64,000 nt of DNA. Source: a virus. The notes beneath the pieces were generated by a model. It did not search any database and was not told the DNA's origin. It worked only from the letters and a program-made list of their open reading frames with translations. Made by a program: the position numbers and the translations under genes. Positions 27,388 through 34,825 of the stretch are shown here, piece after piece. Numbering within the stretch: the stretch's first letter is position 1; every line of letters starts with the position of its first letter. Location of the stretch: IMG/VR virus record IMGVR_UViG_3300019360_000008, positions 1-64,000 of that record; one strand, 5' to 3'.

Positions 27388-27956
27388 TGAATCTCTCGGA
27401 CTTGAGTCAAGCACGACCGACTCTTAACCAGAAGCAGGTTGTCGCTGCCCTTATGGACGCCGCGACTTATGCGACCGTCCTTCACGTCATCCTTCTCGTC
27501 AAGTATGGCGAGGACATCTACGAGGTTGACCCTTTGGAGTTATACGCACGTATCAAAGACGACTTCGGCGTCACGCTACCGGAGGCCAACGAGCAGCGCA
27601 TCCAGGCAATTCTTTTATCGACCAGCACTGATGCATTCTACGAAGACATCCGTGTGTTCACCGCTACTTGTAATACCCTTTTGGCCGGCGATCCGGGCTT
27701 CGAGAGTATGGACGATCTTTCGGTCGCCGAGATATTTTGGGCGCTATTCGAGGTTGAGTTGAACCACGGCGAAGAAGAACCTTGTCCGGAGATTCAAGCA
27801 ATGATCGCCCATGAAGTACGTGAAGAGGCCGAAGATAGCTCCGGCCTAGAACGTCCGAATTATGTATTGGGCGAGCTGGCCGAGCATAGGAAGAATTTGA
27901 GAAACCAGCTTATTAAGATCGGCATTAAGGATTTCGAGCTGCCCAAGATCTCCTAG
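27387..27956 (+). CDS. Uncharacterised acidic protein
   Basis: A 189-residue acidic, helical protein translationally coupled to the gene before it by TGATG. Residues 130-160 are very rich in Glu. No family is recognised. It ends the two-gene unit driven by the promoter at 26307; the following 168 bases are non-coding and hold repeats and dyads. Confidence 0.6.
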   Translation: MNLSDLSQARPTLNQKQVVAALMDAATYATVLHVILLVKYGEDIYEVDPLELYARIKDDFGVTLPEANEQRIQAILLSTSTDAFYEDIRVFTATCNTLLAGDPGFESMDDLSVAEIFWALFEVELNHGEEEPCPEIQAMIAHEVREEAEDSSGLERPNYVLGELAEHRKNLRNQLIKIGIKDFELPKIS

Positions 27957-28124
27957 CTGGTTTCGCCCGCCACCTCCCCCCCCCCACCGCCAAGGGTCTT
28001 TTCGTGCAATAGACCCTCTGTACGTGCTATAAGGTTTTGGAGAGACCCTAAAGGTCAATCCTATGTTATGTAGTATTACATAATGAACACCACTAACCAT
28101 AATCACAACTAAACAACAACGCTT
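27957..28124 (+). promoter_or_regulatory. Non-coding control region with C10 tract and two dyads
   Basis: Holds ten consecutive C residues (27976-27985), a 7-bp inverted repeat AGGGTCT/AGACCCT (27993-27999 and 28011-28017) and a palindrome-like dyad TTATGTA-GTAT-TACATAA (28066-28083), the form of an operator. TGCTATAAG at 28026 resembles an extended -10 but has no good -35. The region precedes the small membrane-peptide genes. Confidence 0.5.
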
Positions 28125-28346
28125 ATGAAAAACTTGAAATCACTCTTCGTCGTTAACCTCGTCGCTTCGGCCATGATCAGCTTCTTGCTGGTCGGCTTCC
28201 TGCTTTACAGATCTCAGCCCAAGACCAGTGAGGTCATTATCGACGTCAAGGCCGAAACCGCCTTCGCCGTCTCGGCCATGATCAGCTTCTTGCTGGTCAG
28301 CTTCCTGCTTCATAAATCTCAGCCCAAGGCCAAACTCAAATCATGA
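28125..28346 (+). CDS. Small two-span membrane protein with internal duplication
   Basis: A 73-residue protein with two hydrophobic spans of near-identical sequence (SAMISFLLVGFLLYRSQPK at residues 15-33 and SAMISFLLVSFLLHKSQPK at 50-68). The second half is a DNA-level duplicate of the first. Predicted to sit in the host membrane; holin, anti-holin or exclusion functions are possible but nothing in the sequence decides. Its stop codon overlaps a third, truncated copy of the repeat. Confidence 0.6.
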   Translation: MKNLKSLFVVNLVASAMISFLLVGFLLYRSQPKTSEVIIDVKAETAFAVSAMISFLLVSFLLHKSQPKAKLKS

Positions 28347-28551
28347 TCAGCTTCTTGCTGTCAATGCGCCAACCAATAAAGTTATGGAAACCAAAGCCGC
28401 GCCTCGGAGATACGATATGGAATCACTCTTTGTCGTCATCTTCGCCGTCTCGATCATGATCAGCTTCTTGCTGGTCAGCTTCCTGCTTCATAGACCTCAA
28501 CCCAAGGCCAGCGATGTCATCATCGACGGCAAGGCCGAAACCGTCCGATAA
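28167..28551 (+). repeat. Tandem copies of a membrane-span coding unit
   Basis: The 18-base core ATGATCAGCTTCTTGCTG occurs at 28173, 28278, 28343 and 28456. Three copies extend over about 70-100 bases (through CAGCCCAAG and, in copies one and four, GACGGCAAGGCCGAAACC-like sequence); the copy at 28343 breaks off after the core. Confidence 0.85.
28384..28551 (+). CDS. Small single-span membrane peptide
   Basis: A 55-residue frame (44 residues from the internal ATG at 28417). Residues about 14-36 form a hydrophobic span nearly identical to those of the protein at 28125, followed by the same basic-proline turn and a short polar tail (VIIDGKAETVR). It appears to be a diverged paralogue produced by the local duplication. 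Expression is not proven. Confidence 0.5.
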   Translation: METKAAPRRYDMESLFVVIFAVSIMISFLLVSFLLHRPQPKASDVIIDGKAETVR

Positions 28552-28565
28552 TCGTCCGATAACCT

Positions 28566-28814
28566 ATGTCGACCATCCGATCCCTCCAACGCTCCATCCT
28601 GAAGCACAAAGGCAAGCAGGCCGGTATGCCGGCCCGACTTGCCGTCGCCCCGTCCAGCAGGCGGCGTATGTACAAGCTGCGTAAGCTTCAGGCCGATCAG
28701 GCGACGATCCAGGCCGCCAATGCGGCGGCTGTGGCGGCCGATCCTCAACTGGCCACCCTAAGTGATGAGGAGCTCGCCGCGCGTAACTTGGCAGAGGTCG
28801 ATCGCAAAGGTTGA
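28566..28814 (+). CDS. Small basic uncharacterised protein
   Basis: An 82-residue protein, Arg/Lys-rich in the first 45 residues and Ala/Glu-rich helix after that (ADQATIQAANAAAVAADPQL). It might bind nucleic acid. It lies between the membrane peptides and the protease. No family is recognised and no Shine-Dalgarno is seen. Confidence 0.5.
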   Translation: MSTIRSLQRSILKHKGKQAGMPARLAVAPSSRRRMYKLRKLQADQATIQAANAAAVAADPQLATLSDEELAARNLAEVDRKG

Positions 28815-28827
28815 TTGACGAGACAGA

Positions 28828-28876
28828 GCCGACGGGGCTACCATATCTTATGGCTATACTAAAATGCCCCGTCGGC
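28828..28876 (+). promoter_or_regulatory. Inverted repeat enclosing the protease start codon
   Basis: GCCGACGGGGC (28828-28838) and GCCCCGTCGGC (28866-28876) are perfect 11-bp arms separated by 27 bases that include the ATG at 28850. In mRNA this would form a strong GC hairpin with the start codon in its loop. No T-tract follows, so it is not a standard terminator. Confidence 0.7.
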
Positions 28877-29701
28877 CTTCGTGGGTTATTCTCCCTGAAG
28901 ACATTGGTCTTCCTCCTGTCTTGTTTCGTCTGCGTCGAGTTCACCCTGCTATCGACGCAGATTTCTACGCCGAAAATACAAACCTCCAGTAAGGTCCTGC
29001 TTGCCGAAAAGCTCTCCCGGGTAAGCGTAACGGTCATTGCCGGAAACCACACAGGTACCGGAATCATTCTGACTCGCCATACCAAGGATGGTAAAAAGTT
29101 GCACTTGGTCCTGACGGCTGCCCACGTGGTCGAGGAATGTCGCATCACCGTCACCCGTGCGAAGATCCCCCAGATCGAGTTCAAGACCGCGATGGTGCGC
29201 GTGGAGGACCGATATGACGGTCGCGTAGTGCGGTGCGCCGATTATCCAGCTGAGATCATTCAGTACAGCAATGCTGAAACCGGTAGAGATCTAGCAGTTT
29301 TGAAGATTCTGGACCCGAACTTCCCGGACGCCAATACAGAGTTTTACGCAGACGGTATCCCTGCTCCCGGTACCGACATATATCACTACGGCAGCATGTT
29401 TGGCCTATCAGGGTCGTTCACGTCTGGTGTGGTGAGTCAAGTCGGCCGTAACCTGGAAGGGCAGCTGTTTGACCAGGTCAACATTGCGGCATATCCAGGA
29501 TCCAGCGGTGGGGGTATTTTCGTCGAAGATGGCAGATGCGTTGGCCTCGTGCTCCTGCTAAGAGCTCCTGCTGTCGTATTTATCGTACCGGCCCGTGAAA
29601 TAGAAATCTGGTCGCTTAAGGCTGGATGCCGATGGCTGACAAACCCGTCAGTCAAAGTTGATACTGACAAACTCTCCAAGTGGCCTGTCGAAAATGACTG
29701 A
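28850..29701 (+). CDS. Membrane-anchored trypsin-like serine protease
   Basis: A 283-residue protein of the trypsin/HtrA (S1) fold. Residues about 15-37 form a membrane anchor or uncleaved signal (SLKTLVFLLSCFVCVEFTLL). The catalytic triad is visible: His92 in TAAHVVEE, Asp147 in GRDLAVLKI and Ser219 in PGSSGGG. No PDZ domain follows. ATG 28850 is preferred over an upstream TTG at 28811. It would act at the inner membrane with the catalytic domain outside the cytoplasm if the anchor is type II. The start codon lies in a hairpin loop. The role in the phage (superinfection exclusion, lysis control, virion processing) is unknown. Confidence 0.8.
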   Translation: MAILKCPVGLRGLFSLKTLVFLLSCFVCVEFTLLSTQISTPKIQTSSKVLLAEKLSRVSVTVIAGNHTGTGIILTRHTKDGKKLHLVLTAAHVVEECRITVTRAKIPQIEFKTAMVRVEDRYDGRVVRCADYPAEIIQYSNAETGRDLAVLKILDPNFPDANTEFYADGIPAPGTDIYHYGSMFGLSGSFTSGVVSQVGRNLEGQLFDQVNIAAYPGSSGGGIFVEDGRCVGLVLLLRAPAVVFIVPAREIEIWSLKAGCRWLTNPSVKVDTDKLSKWPVEND

Positions 29702-29707
29702 TCTGCT

Positions 29708-29727
29708 TTGCAGCTTTAGGGCTGCAA
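29708..29727 (+). other. Small hairpin after the protease gene
   Basis: TTGCAGC / GCTGCAA, a perfect 7-bp stem with a six-base loop, starting seven bases after the protease stop and 26 bases before the terminator. Confidence 0.6.
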
Positions 29728-29752
29728 GGAAAACGCAGAGACACCGTCGCAT

Positions 29753-29787
29753 CCGCGCCTCTTCGCTGGGGCGCGGGTTTTGATTTT
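29753..29787 (+). terminator. Rho-independent terminator
   Basis: CCGCGCC (29753-29759) pairs with GGCGCGG (29770-29776) around a ten-base loop, followed by GTTTTGATTTT. It ends the protease transcript. Confidence 0.75.
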
Positions 29788-29813
29788 AGCACTTCCATCT
29801 TTTTATCTATCAC

Positions 29814-30095
29814 ATGGAAAAGGTCAATGTTTACAGACTTTCGTCCTGCCCGATGATCCACACACCCGGAATATTCAAGTACTGGATTAACGGTTATCGC
29901 ACGACTCCCGAGTTTTCGTTCTGGCATGCAGCTATGGGCTTTCCCATGCTACCCGCCGCGCTGATTGCAGACGTACTGTCAGAACGCTGCCCGTACAAGG
30001 TCGAAGGTGACGTCGTAGTCATCGAATGGTCTAAGCCGATGGGCGAGTTCACAGAATATCACAAGCAGGAGGAGATGGTTGAAAGCGGTGATTAA
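29814..30095 (+). CDS. Uncharacterised small protein
   Basis: A 93-residue protein of mixed composition with several aromatic residues and no recognised domain. It begins 27 bases after the terminator T-tract, so it probably starts a new transcript, though no convincing -35 box was found. Its 3' end overlaps the next gene by 17 bases. Confidence 0.55.
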   Translation: MEKVNVYRLSSCPMIHTPGIFKYWINGYRTTPEFSFWHAAMGFPMLPAALIADVLSERCPYKVEGDVVVIEWSKPMGEFTEYHKQEEMVESGD

Positions 30096-30468
30096 CGTCA
30101 ACAGGCACGTGATTGCAAAGAACCGGATACTCGCCCAACGGGCAGAGGCCGGGGAGATTGGTCGCGAGCTTGCCGAGGCCGACATGGCCCCTACCCTGTC
30201 AGTCAAAACCTGCAAGTCCAACCGGTACACCAAGCACGTCCTGATCAAGGATCGCACCGGTCGTGTTATCGCCCAGGTGGTCTATCGTCCGTTCAAGCCG
30301 TTGTCCTGCGGGGCCACGGCATGGATCGAAGTGATGGATGCCAGCAACGTGGAGGTCATCAATGTCCGCAAAAGTAACCAATCTAAAAGCCCGCCGCCGA
30401 GCACTCGCCGAGGAACTCGCCGAGGAGCTCGACCTGCACGTGTCAGACGTCAAGTCTGCTCCCTATGA
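30079..30468 (+). CDS. Uncharacterised basic protein
   Basis: A 129-residue protein starting at TTG 30079, chosen because AGGAGGAG at 30067-30074, one of the few strong Shine-Dalgarno sequences here, stands five bases before it; GTG 30088 is the alternative. Residues 1-100 look well folded. The last 30 residues are Arg/Pro-rich (PSTRRGTRRGARPARVRR) and are read across the next gene in another frame, so the C terminus may be an out-of-frame extension. Family not recognised. Confidence 0.5.
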   Translation: MKAVINVNRHVIAKNRILAQRAEAGEIGRELAEADMAPTLSVKTCKSNRYTKHVLIKDRTGRVIAQVVYRPFKPLSCGATAWIEVMDASNVEVINVRKSNQSKSPPPSTRRGTRRGARPARVRRQVCSL

Positions 30469-30823
30469 CCAGGCACTACTGATTGTCCGGCCGCACAGCG
30501 CGCCCGAAAGGGAGTATCTGGTCTTGACCGAACCGGAGGCTCGTCGTCGCACGACTGAGTACATCAAAGAATCCCTGTGGGCATTCAGGGCTGAGTTTGT
30601 GATCAAGTACACCTGTCTGCCGGCAGACTCCGTTCCGATGGTGCGAGGCTGGCAGGAGACTCAGTGTGAAGGCGCCAACGAAACGCTCCTCAAGCTTGTT
30701 GGACGTAAACTGCACAAACTCATCGATGACGCGGTGGCGGCAGACGGTCGAGGATGTTTCCTTGCCGGCTACGATCACGAAGAGTTGCGCCGGGGTCCCT
30801 GGTACATCTATCGCACACACTGA
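30362..30823 (+). CDS. Uncharacterised protein
   Basis: A 153-residue helical protein starting at ATG 30362 with GGAGG a few bases upstream. It overlaps the previous gene by 107 bases, the longest same-strand overlap in this region. After its TGA the same frame continues for 23 more codons to 30895 with codon usage that looks coding. No recognised domain. Confidence 0.55.
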   Translation: MSAKVTNLKARRRALAEELAEELDLHVSDVKSAPYDQALLIVRPHSAPEREYLVLTEPEARRRTTEYIKESLWAFRAEFVIKYTCLPADSVPMVRGWQETQCEGANETLLKLVGRKLHKLIDDAVAADGRGCFLAGYDHEELRRGPWYIYRTH

Positions 30824-30897
30824 GTTTATGGCCGGCATTGCAAGTCTGCCTACGTGGCCCGCAAGGCTGAGGAACTCAAATCAAAAAGCGCATAATC

Positions 30898-31584
30898 ATG
30901 CCGATAATCAAAACCGATTCGTGCTACTACGACGGTCCGTTCAAGCGGACGGTGAGGTTCGCCAAGAAGGACGGCTTCACATGTGAACTTCCGCCCGCGG
31001 CCTGGGCGGTCGTCGGTACACAGAAAGCCGTCAGTAACACGCTCGACGGCTGTCTCAGGGAGTTTGAGCGCCTGGTCAAAGCCTGGCGGTCGGCATCCTC
31101 CACAACTCGCGAGGTCCTGGTGTACCAGGTTCATCGAAAGGCCCATATCTGCGAGTCGGGTAAGAACACGGACGATGCCTTGCGCAAGTACATCTTCCGG
31201 GCGGACGACCTGGGCTTTGAAGAAGGTATGGGGCTGACCGTCTGTGCCGGGGTGTTCGTGGAAACGAAGATCCAGCTAGGCGGTGACGTGCGTTACGAGT
31301 ACAAGCTCATCAACGGTCGCCTACCTCTAAGCATTGAGCATGGGGCCGGCGGACATCACGGGCTGATCTCGGGGTGCGGGAAGTATCAGCAGGGAGCGAT
31401 GCTAACAACCCCGGAGCTGGAGGCGTTCTTCACCGGTATCGCCCTCGGGCTGGAGAAGCTGATCCTGATGTTCGACCAACTCAGGGATGAGAAGAAGCTT
31501 CTGACGTTCGCGGCCGAAGGTCTCAAACTTTTGGCGCCACCGTCAGAACCCGTTATCGAGAAAACGCTCCCGGAAGGTTCATGA
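30898..31584 (+). CDS. Uncharacterised protein convergent with terminase
   Basis: A 228-residue protein with a beta-rich first half and a helical C-terminal third. There are seven Cys residues, not in a clear metal-binding pattern. Its last 32 bases overlap the 3' end of the terminase gene on the other strand. No family is recognised. Confidence 0.55.
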   Translation: MPIIKTDSCYYDGPFKRTVRFAKKDGFTCELPPAAWAVVGTQKAVSNTLDGCLREFERLVKAWRSASSTTREVLVYQVHRKAHICESGKNTDDALRKYIFRADDLGFEEGMGLTVCAGVFVETKIQLGGDVRYEYKLINGRLPLSIEHGAGGHHGLISGCGKYQQGAMLTTPELEAFFTGIALGLEKLILMFDQLRDEKKLLTFAAEGLKLLAPPSEPVIEKTLPEGS

Positions 31585-34500
31585 TGAGATCAATCGCTGT
31601 GCCCTTGAGGGTCTGCTCAAGGCGCAGCCGAATAGAATCGTCAGCAATCAGCGGTTCACCAAGCAAGAGTCGACCCAACACGTAGGCATAATTTGCCGCC
31701 TGAATGGTGTCACTCGGCTTGGTGGCCGAGGGGAGGTAGCGCATGGTGGTAACGCCACCGGGAGATTCGCACGGAGCGCGGAACACGTTCAGGAAGTCCA
31801 ACAGGAGTGGCTGGGCCTGATCCCACTTGTAACAGCGGATACGCTTACGCTTGATGGCATTGTACAAGTCTGTGATTGACTCCGTCTTGTTGAGCTGCCA
31901 CTCGTTGATCGTGTGGGGACTGTCCGACTCGCCGAAGTACACGGCGGTCGGTCCCATGTACCGGATCATCAGGTGGCGCTCTGCGGGCAGGAGTTTGCGG
32001 ATGGCCGAGTTGTAGGCCATGCCGACACCGACGTCAGTGGCGATGGCGAACCCGCCAAGCGCCAAGTGGTTCATGCAGATGTCGGCCGAGATCGAATCAT
32101 AGTCCATACCGTCATAGCGACGCATGTGGATGATGTCAAACTCGTGTGTGCCGGCCCGAATACCCATTGCGACGTGGACCGTCGTGGAAATGCGTAACTT
32201 GTGCTCGATTGAAGGATCGGTACCGCCCCAGTCACAACCGCTGACCACATACTCATAGCCTCGGTCCCGGGCACGCTTCTGCAGCGCCTCTTGCTCGCCC
32301 AGTATACACATATCCTCCAGGTGCTTGCGCGTGATTTCTCTCGCGCCCTCATCGGTCGGAAGACCGAGCAGCTCTTGGTAGAACTTCCGGATGTTTTGCG
32401 TCGTTTTGAGCAGCCGGACGATGGATTCCCATCGAGCTTTGTTGTTCACGACGGCCGGAACGATGATCTGGGGGATGTGGAAGCCGATTTGCTTTTGCTC
32501 CAGAAGCTCGGGCTTGGCGTGGATGAACTGACCCGTGTAGACGTTGAGCAGCTTGCCGCACTTGTAGCATGACGGCCCCTGGGGCTTGATCATGTCGAGC
32601 ACGTTGTACTCCGGCAACGGGATGTTCCACGTGCCGCAGCCGCAGCGGATCGACCAGTACCCCTGACTCGATTGAGCAAACTTATTCTCCAGCGCGGTCT
32701 CAGTCGTCAGGCTGGTGCCCGAGTATATCGTGACCGGGTTCTGCGAAGCCGATTGACACTGCTGAACTTCAGTCTCCAGGTCGATGTCGAAGTCCTGAAA
32801 CTCGTCGTAGAGCAGCTCGTCGGTGGACTTGCCACGCGCCGGACCCGCCTCGGACAAGATGTGCAGGAGTTCGATCTGCGACCGGTTTGGGAATTCCTTG
32901 TACCGCAGGTTGAGGCGGAACCTGTGGTCGGGACGATACAGCGTGCAGGCCCGTTCGGTCTCGCGCAGCTTGTTAGCGTACGTGGCGAGCTGCTGTCCGC
33001 GCGGCGTAATGTAGAGACTCTTGAGCCCCGGTATGAAGTGGGCGTTAAGAACCTGCCGCACTGATATTGCGGTAGAGTTGTGGGCTACTACACCGTTCAG
33101 CACATAGTTGTGATGCTGCTCGATCTCGATGTCCCACGTATCTTCTTCCCCTAATGGCTCAATGTGTTTAATGCTGGCCCACGTGACGTCTGCGACGTTT
33201 AACCAGTGATGAAGATCGGCAACGGCTGGACAATCGGGGACATACTTCCGGCCGTGCTCCAGATACCGTTCCAGCTTTTCACGATTCGGACAATAGTTAC
33301 GTTGCAGTGTAAGTCCGTTAGGTTTGAACGCGCCCCCCTTGATCTTCTGACACGCGCTGCGCAGTTGATTTAGAACTCTAAAGATGCCGCTAGGTAGTAC
33401 ATCGTCATTATTGTTTGACGTGGTGTCGGCAATCCTAAGCGAGCCGGTTGGTTTACCGGGGATGTCGTTGAAAAGCGCGATGAACTTGCCCCATGCCGGG
33501 CGGCCTTTGATCCTTACGCGGTAGTACTTGCGGCATTTAACACGACGTCCGTCTTTCTTACGGTACCCCCCAACGCCGACCGTAATCGTGGCTTCTATGC
33601 CAAACTTCAGCAAGAGAGCGTTTATTCCATCGGCCAGTTTACGTGATGTCGTCGAGTAGGAAATATCAAAATGACCCCCATGTTGCTTTACCGTTCCGTC
33701 CGTAGCCCACAGGCGAGAAAGGAACAATCGCGCGGATTCCGCTGGAAGTTCGAAAACCCAGGAGGGAATAAACTTTTCCCAAGCACGATGCTTCCAGAGT
33801 GCATCAGCCTTTAGCCAGTTCACCATCTCGTTACGTCTACTGAAATTGACGTCTATCGCGATGCTCTTCGGACAGTCAGATAATCTAATAGGTGTAGTCT
33901 TAAGGCACTGCAGCAACCCTGCGAACTCCGCAATGGCTTGAGGATCTGCCGACGTAAAAGAGTTGTTACCTGAACAGCCGCAGCAACCGTCACCTAGCAT
34001 GTAGGCGGTAAGTATGATACGGGCCTCTTGCTCGGCTCGATCGCCAAAATTCCCGCCCCGTCGCAGCACCGCCACCCGGTCGCCTTTTTTAAGGGATTGC
34101 GCTTGCACCCAGCCGTCGAATCCCCTGAGTGGATGTTCGGAACCGAGCAAGAGACTAAGTCCTGATCGCAAGGTAATTCGATAGACCTGCTTGCGGCCCG
34201 TGCGATACTTACCTATGACTTTTGCCGAGGCAGTTCGGCACTGTTCATCCACGCACAGAACCTCTGTTCCAACTTTAATGTCTTTTGGATACAAGGGTTG
34301 ACCGTTTTTGGCGTATATCGGATTCAGATCATTTACACTTACGCATTTCGCGATCTGACGTGACCCGCGCAATACCGTGAACCCGCCGATTTGAAAGTTC
34401 AGCATCGACCACACGAACGGGTAGTCGAGGAAGCTTAACTGCTTGCCTTGTGGAAACTTGGGGAAGTAGTGACCAACCATGAAGAATAGGTTGTGACCAC

Positions 34501-34660
34501 AGTGCTTCCAAATCTCGAAAAGAAGCTGGTTGGCCTCCTCTTTGGATTTAGAGCTGGTACTCGACTTAGACTGCGCTGCTGAGAATGCATTGACAAGCGT
34601 TTCCAAGCGGGACTTGAATTCACCATCGGTGCGTGCTCTAGTGTATAGGTCGAAGTACAT
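31553..34660 (-). CDS. terL: Terminase large subunit (TerL) with intein
   Basis: The packaging motor that translocates DNA into the prohead and cuts concatemers. The 1035-residue precursor contains a 423-residue intein; spliced TerL would be 612 residues. Walker A is split by it (GSRQIAK before, STAIS after). Walker B is LLYDEFQDF (Asp619, Glu620). A Cys4 zinc-like site lies at Cys673, 675, 698 and 701. RNase H-fold nuclease aspartates are Asp810 (SGCDWGGTD) and Asp876 (IATDVGVG). The Ala in the P-loop (QIAKST, where QxGKST is usual) is odd. It is transcribed leftward, away from the small-gene cluster at 34694. Confidence 0.9.
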   Translation of the reverse strand: MYFDLYTRARTDGEFKSRLETLVNAFSAAQSKSSTSSKSKEEANQLLFEIWKHCGHNLFFMVGHYFPKFPQGKQLSFLDYPFVWSMLNFQIGGFTVLRGSRQIAKCVSVNDLNPIYAKNGQPLYPKDIKVGTEVLCVDEQCRTASAKVIGKYRTGRKQVYRITLRSGLSLLLGSEHPLRGFDGWVQAQSLKKGDRVAVLRRGGNFGDRAEQEARIILTAYMLGDGCCGCSGNNSFTSADPQAIAEFAGLLQCLKTTPIRLSDCPKSIAIDVNFSRRNEMVNWLKADALWKHRAWEKFIPSWVFELPAESARLFLSRLWATDGTVKQHGGHFDISYSTTSRKLADGINALLLKFGIEATITVGVGGYRKKDGRRVKCRKYYRVRIKGRPAWGKFIALFNDIPGKPTGSLRIADTTSNNNDDVLPSGIFRVLNQLRSACQKIKGGAFKPNGLTLQRNYCPNREKLERYLEHGRKYVPDCPAVADLHHWLNVADVTWASIKHIEPLGEEDTWDIEIEQHHNYVLNGVVAHNSTAISVRQVLNAHFIPGLKSLYITPRGQQLATYANKLRETERACTLYRPDHRFRLNLRYKEFPNRSQIELLHILSEAGPARGKSTDELLYDEFQDFDIDLETEVQQCQSASQNPVTIYSGTSLTTETALENKFAQSSQGYWSIRCGCGTWNIPLPEYNVLDMIKPQGPSCYKCGKLLNVYTGQFIHAKPELLEQKQIGFHIPQIIVPAVVNNKARWESIVRLLKTTQNIRKFYQELLGLPTDEGAREITRKHLEDMCILGEQEALQKRARDRGYEYVVSGCDWGGTDPSIEHKLRISTTVHVAMGIRAGTHEFDIIHMRRYDGMDYDSISADICMNHLALGGFAIATDVGVGMAYNSAIRKLLPAERHLMIRYMGPTAVYFGESDSPHTINEWQLNKTESITDLYNAIKRKRIRCYKWDQAQPLLLDFLNVFRAPCESPGGVTTMRYLPSATKPSDTIQAANYAYVLGRLLLGEPLIADDSIRLRLEQTLKGTAIDLIMNLPGAFSR
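33077..34345 (-). mobile_element. Intein with LAGLIDADG endonuclease in TerL
   Basis: Precursor residues 106-528. The first residue is Cys106 (CVSVNDLNPI), the last are His-Asn (VVAHN) and the +1 extein residue is Ser529, the standard splice-junction set. LAGLIDADG-type motifs are LTAYMLGDGC (residues 217-226) and FLSRLWATDGTV (about 313-324), so the homing endonuclease looks complete. It interrupts the ATP-binding loop exactly between Lys and Ser. Confidence 0.9.
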
Positions 34661-34688
34661 TGCTTCGTTGAAAACAATACCGTAAACT
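34660..34688 (+). promoter_or_regulatory. Weak promoter candidate, leaderless type
   Basis: TTGCTT at 34660-34665, 17-nt spacer and TAAACT at 34683-34688; ATG 34694 is five bases further. It overlaps the leftward terminase promoter candidate. Confidence 0.3.
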
Positions 34689-34701
34689 GGGATATGGTCA
34701 A
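34674..34701 (-). promoter_or_regulatory. Promoter candidate for the terminase gene
   Basis: On the minus strand TTGACC (34701-34696), 16-nt spacer and TATTGT (34679-34674), 13 bases before the terminase ATG. Confidence 0.35.
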
Positions 34702-34825
34702 CAAGTCTCCAAAAAATGTCCTAAAGGGAAAGCCTGCAACGGCTTTCCCGAAGGCCCGCGCCAGCGCCGTCAAAATGGTGCCCGTAAAGAAGTCTGTGAC
34801 GACCAATGGAACCAAACCCGAATAA
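34694..34825 (+). CDS. Small basic peptide
   Basis: A 43-residue frame (MVNKSPKNVLKGKPATAFPK...) with 11 Lys/Arg and no acidic residue until the last. It begins just after a weak promoter and overlaps the next gene by 20 bases. Its coding sequence contains a perfect 9-bp inverted repeat. It may be a real small nucleic-acid-binding peptide or only a leader; expression is unproven. Confidence 0.4.
   Translation: MVNKSPKNVLKGKPATAFPKARASAVKMVPVKKSVTTNGTKPE
34726..34749. other. Perfect 9-bp inverted repeat
   Basis: GGGAAAGCC (34726-34734) and GGCTTTCCC (34741-34749) with a six-base loop, in the divergent region between terminase and the rightward genes. On the minus strand it is followed by TTTAGGACATTTTTT, so it could also stop leftward transcripts entering the terminase gene. 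Confidence 0.6.

Noticed and set aside
28811-28849. TTG start for the protease at 28811
   Set aside because: ATG 28850 gives a normal signal-anchor N terminus; the upstream codons overlap the preceding stop.
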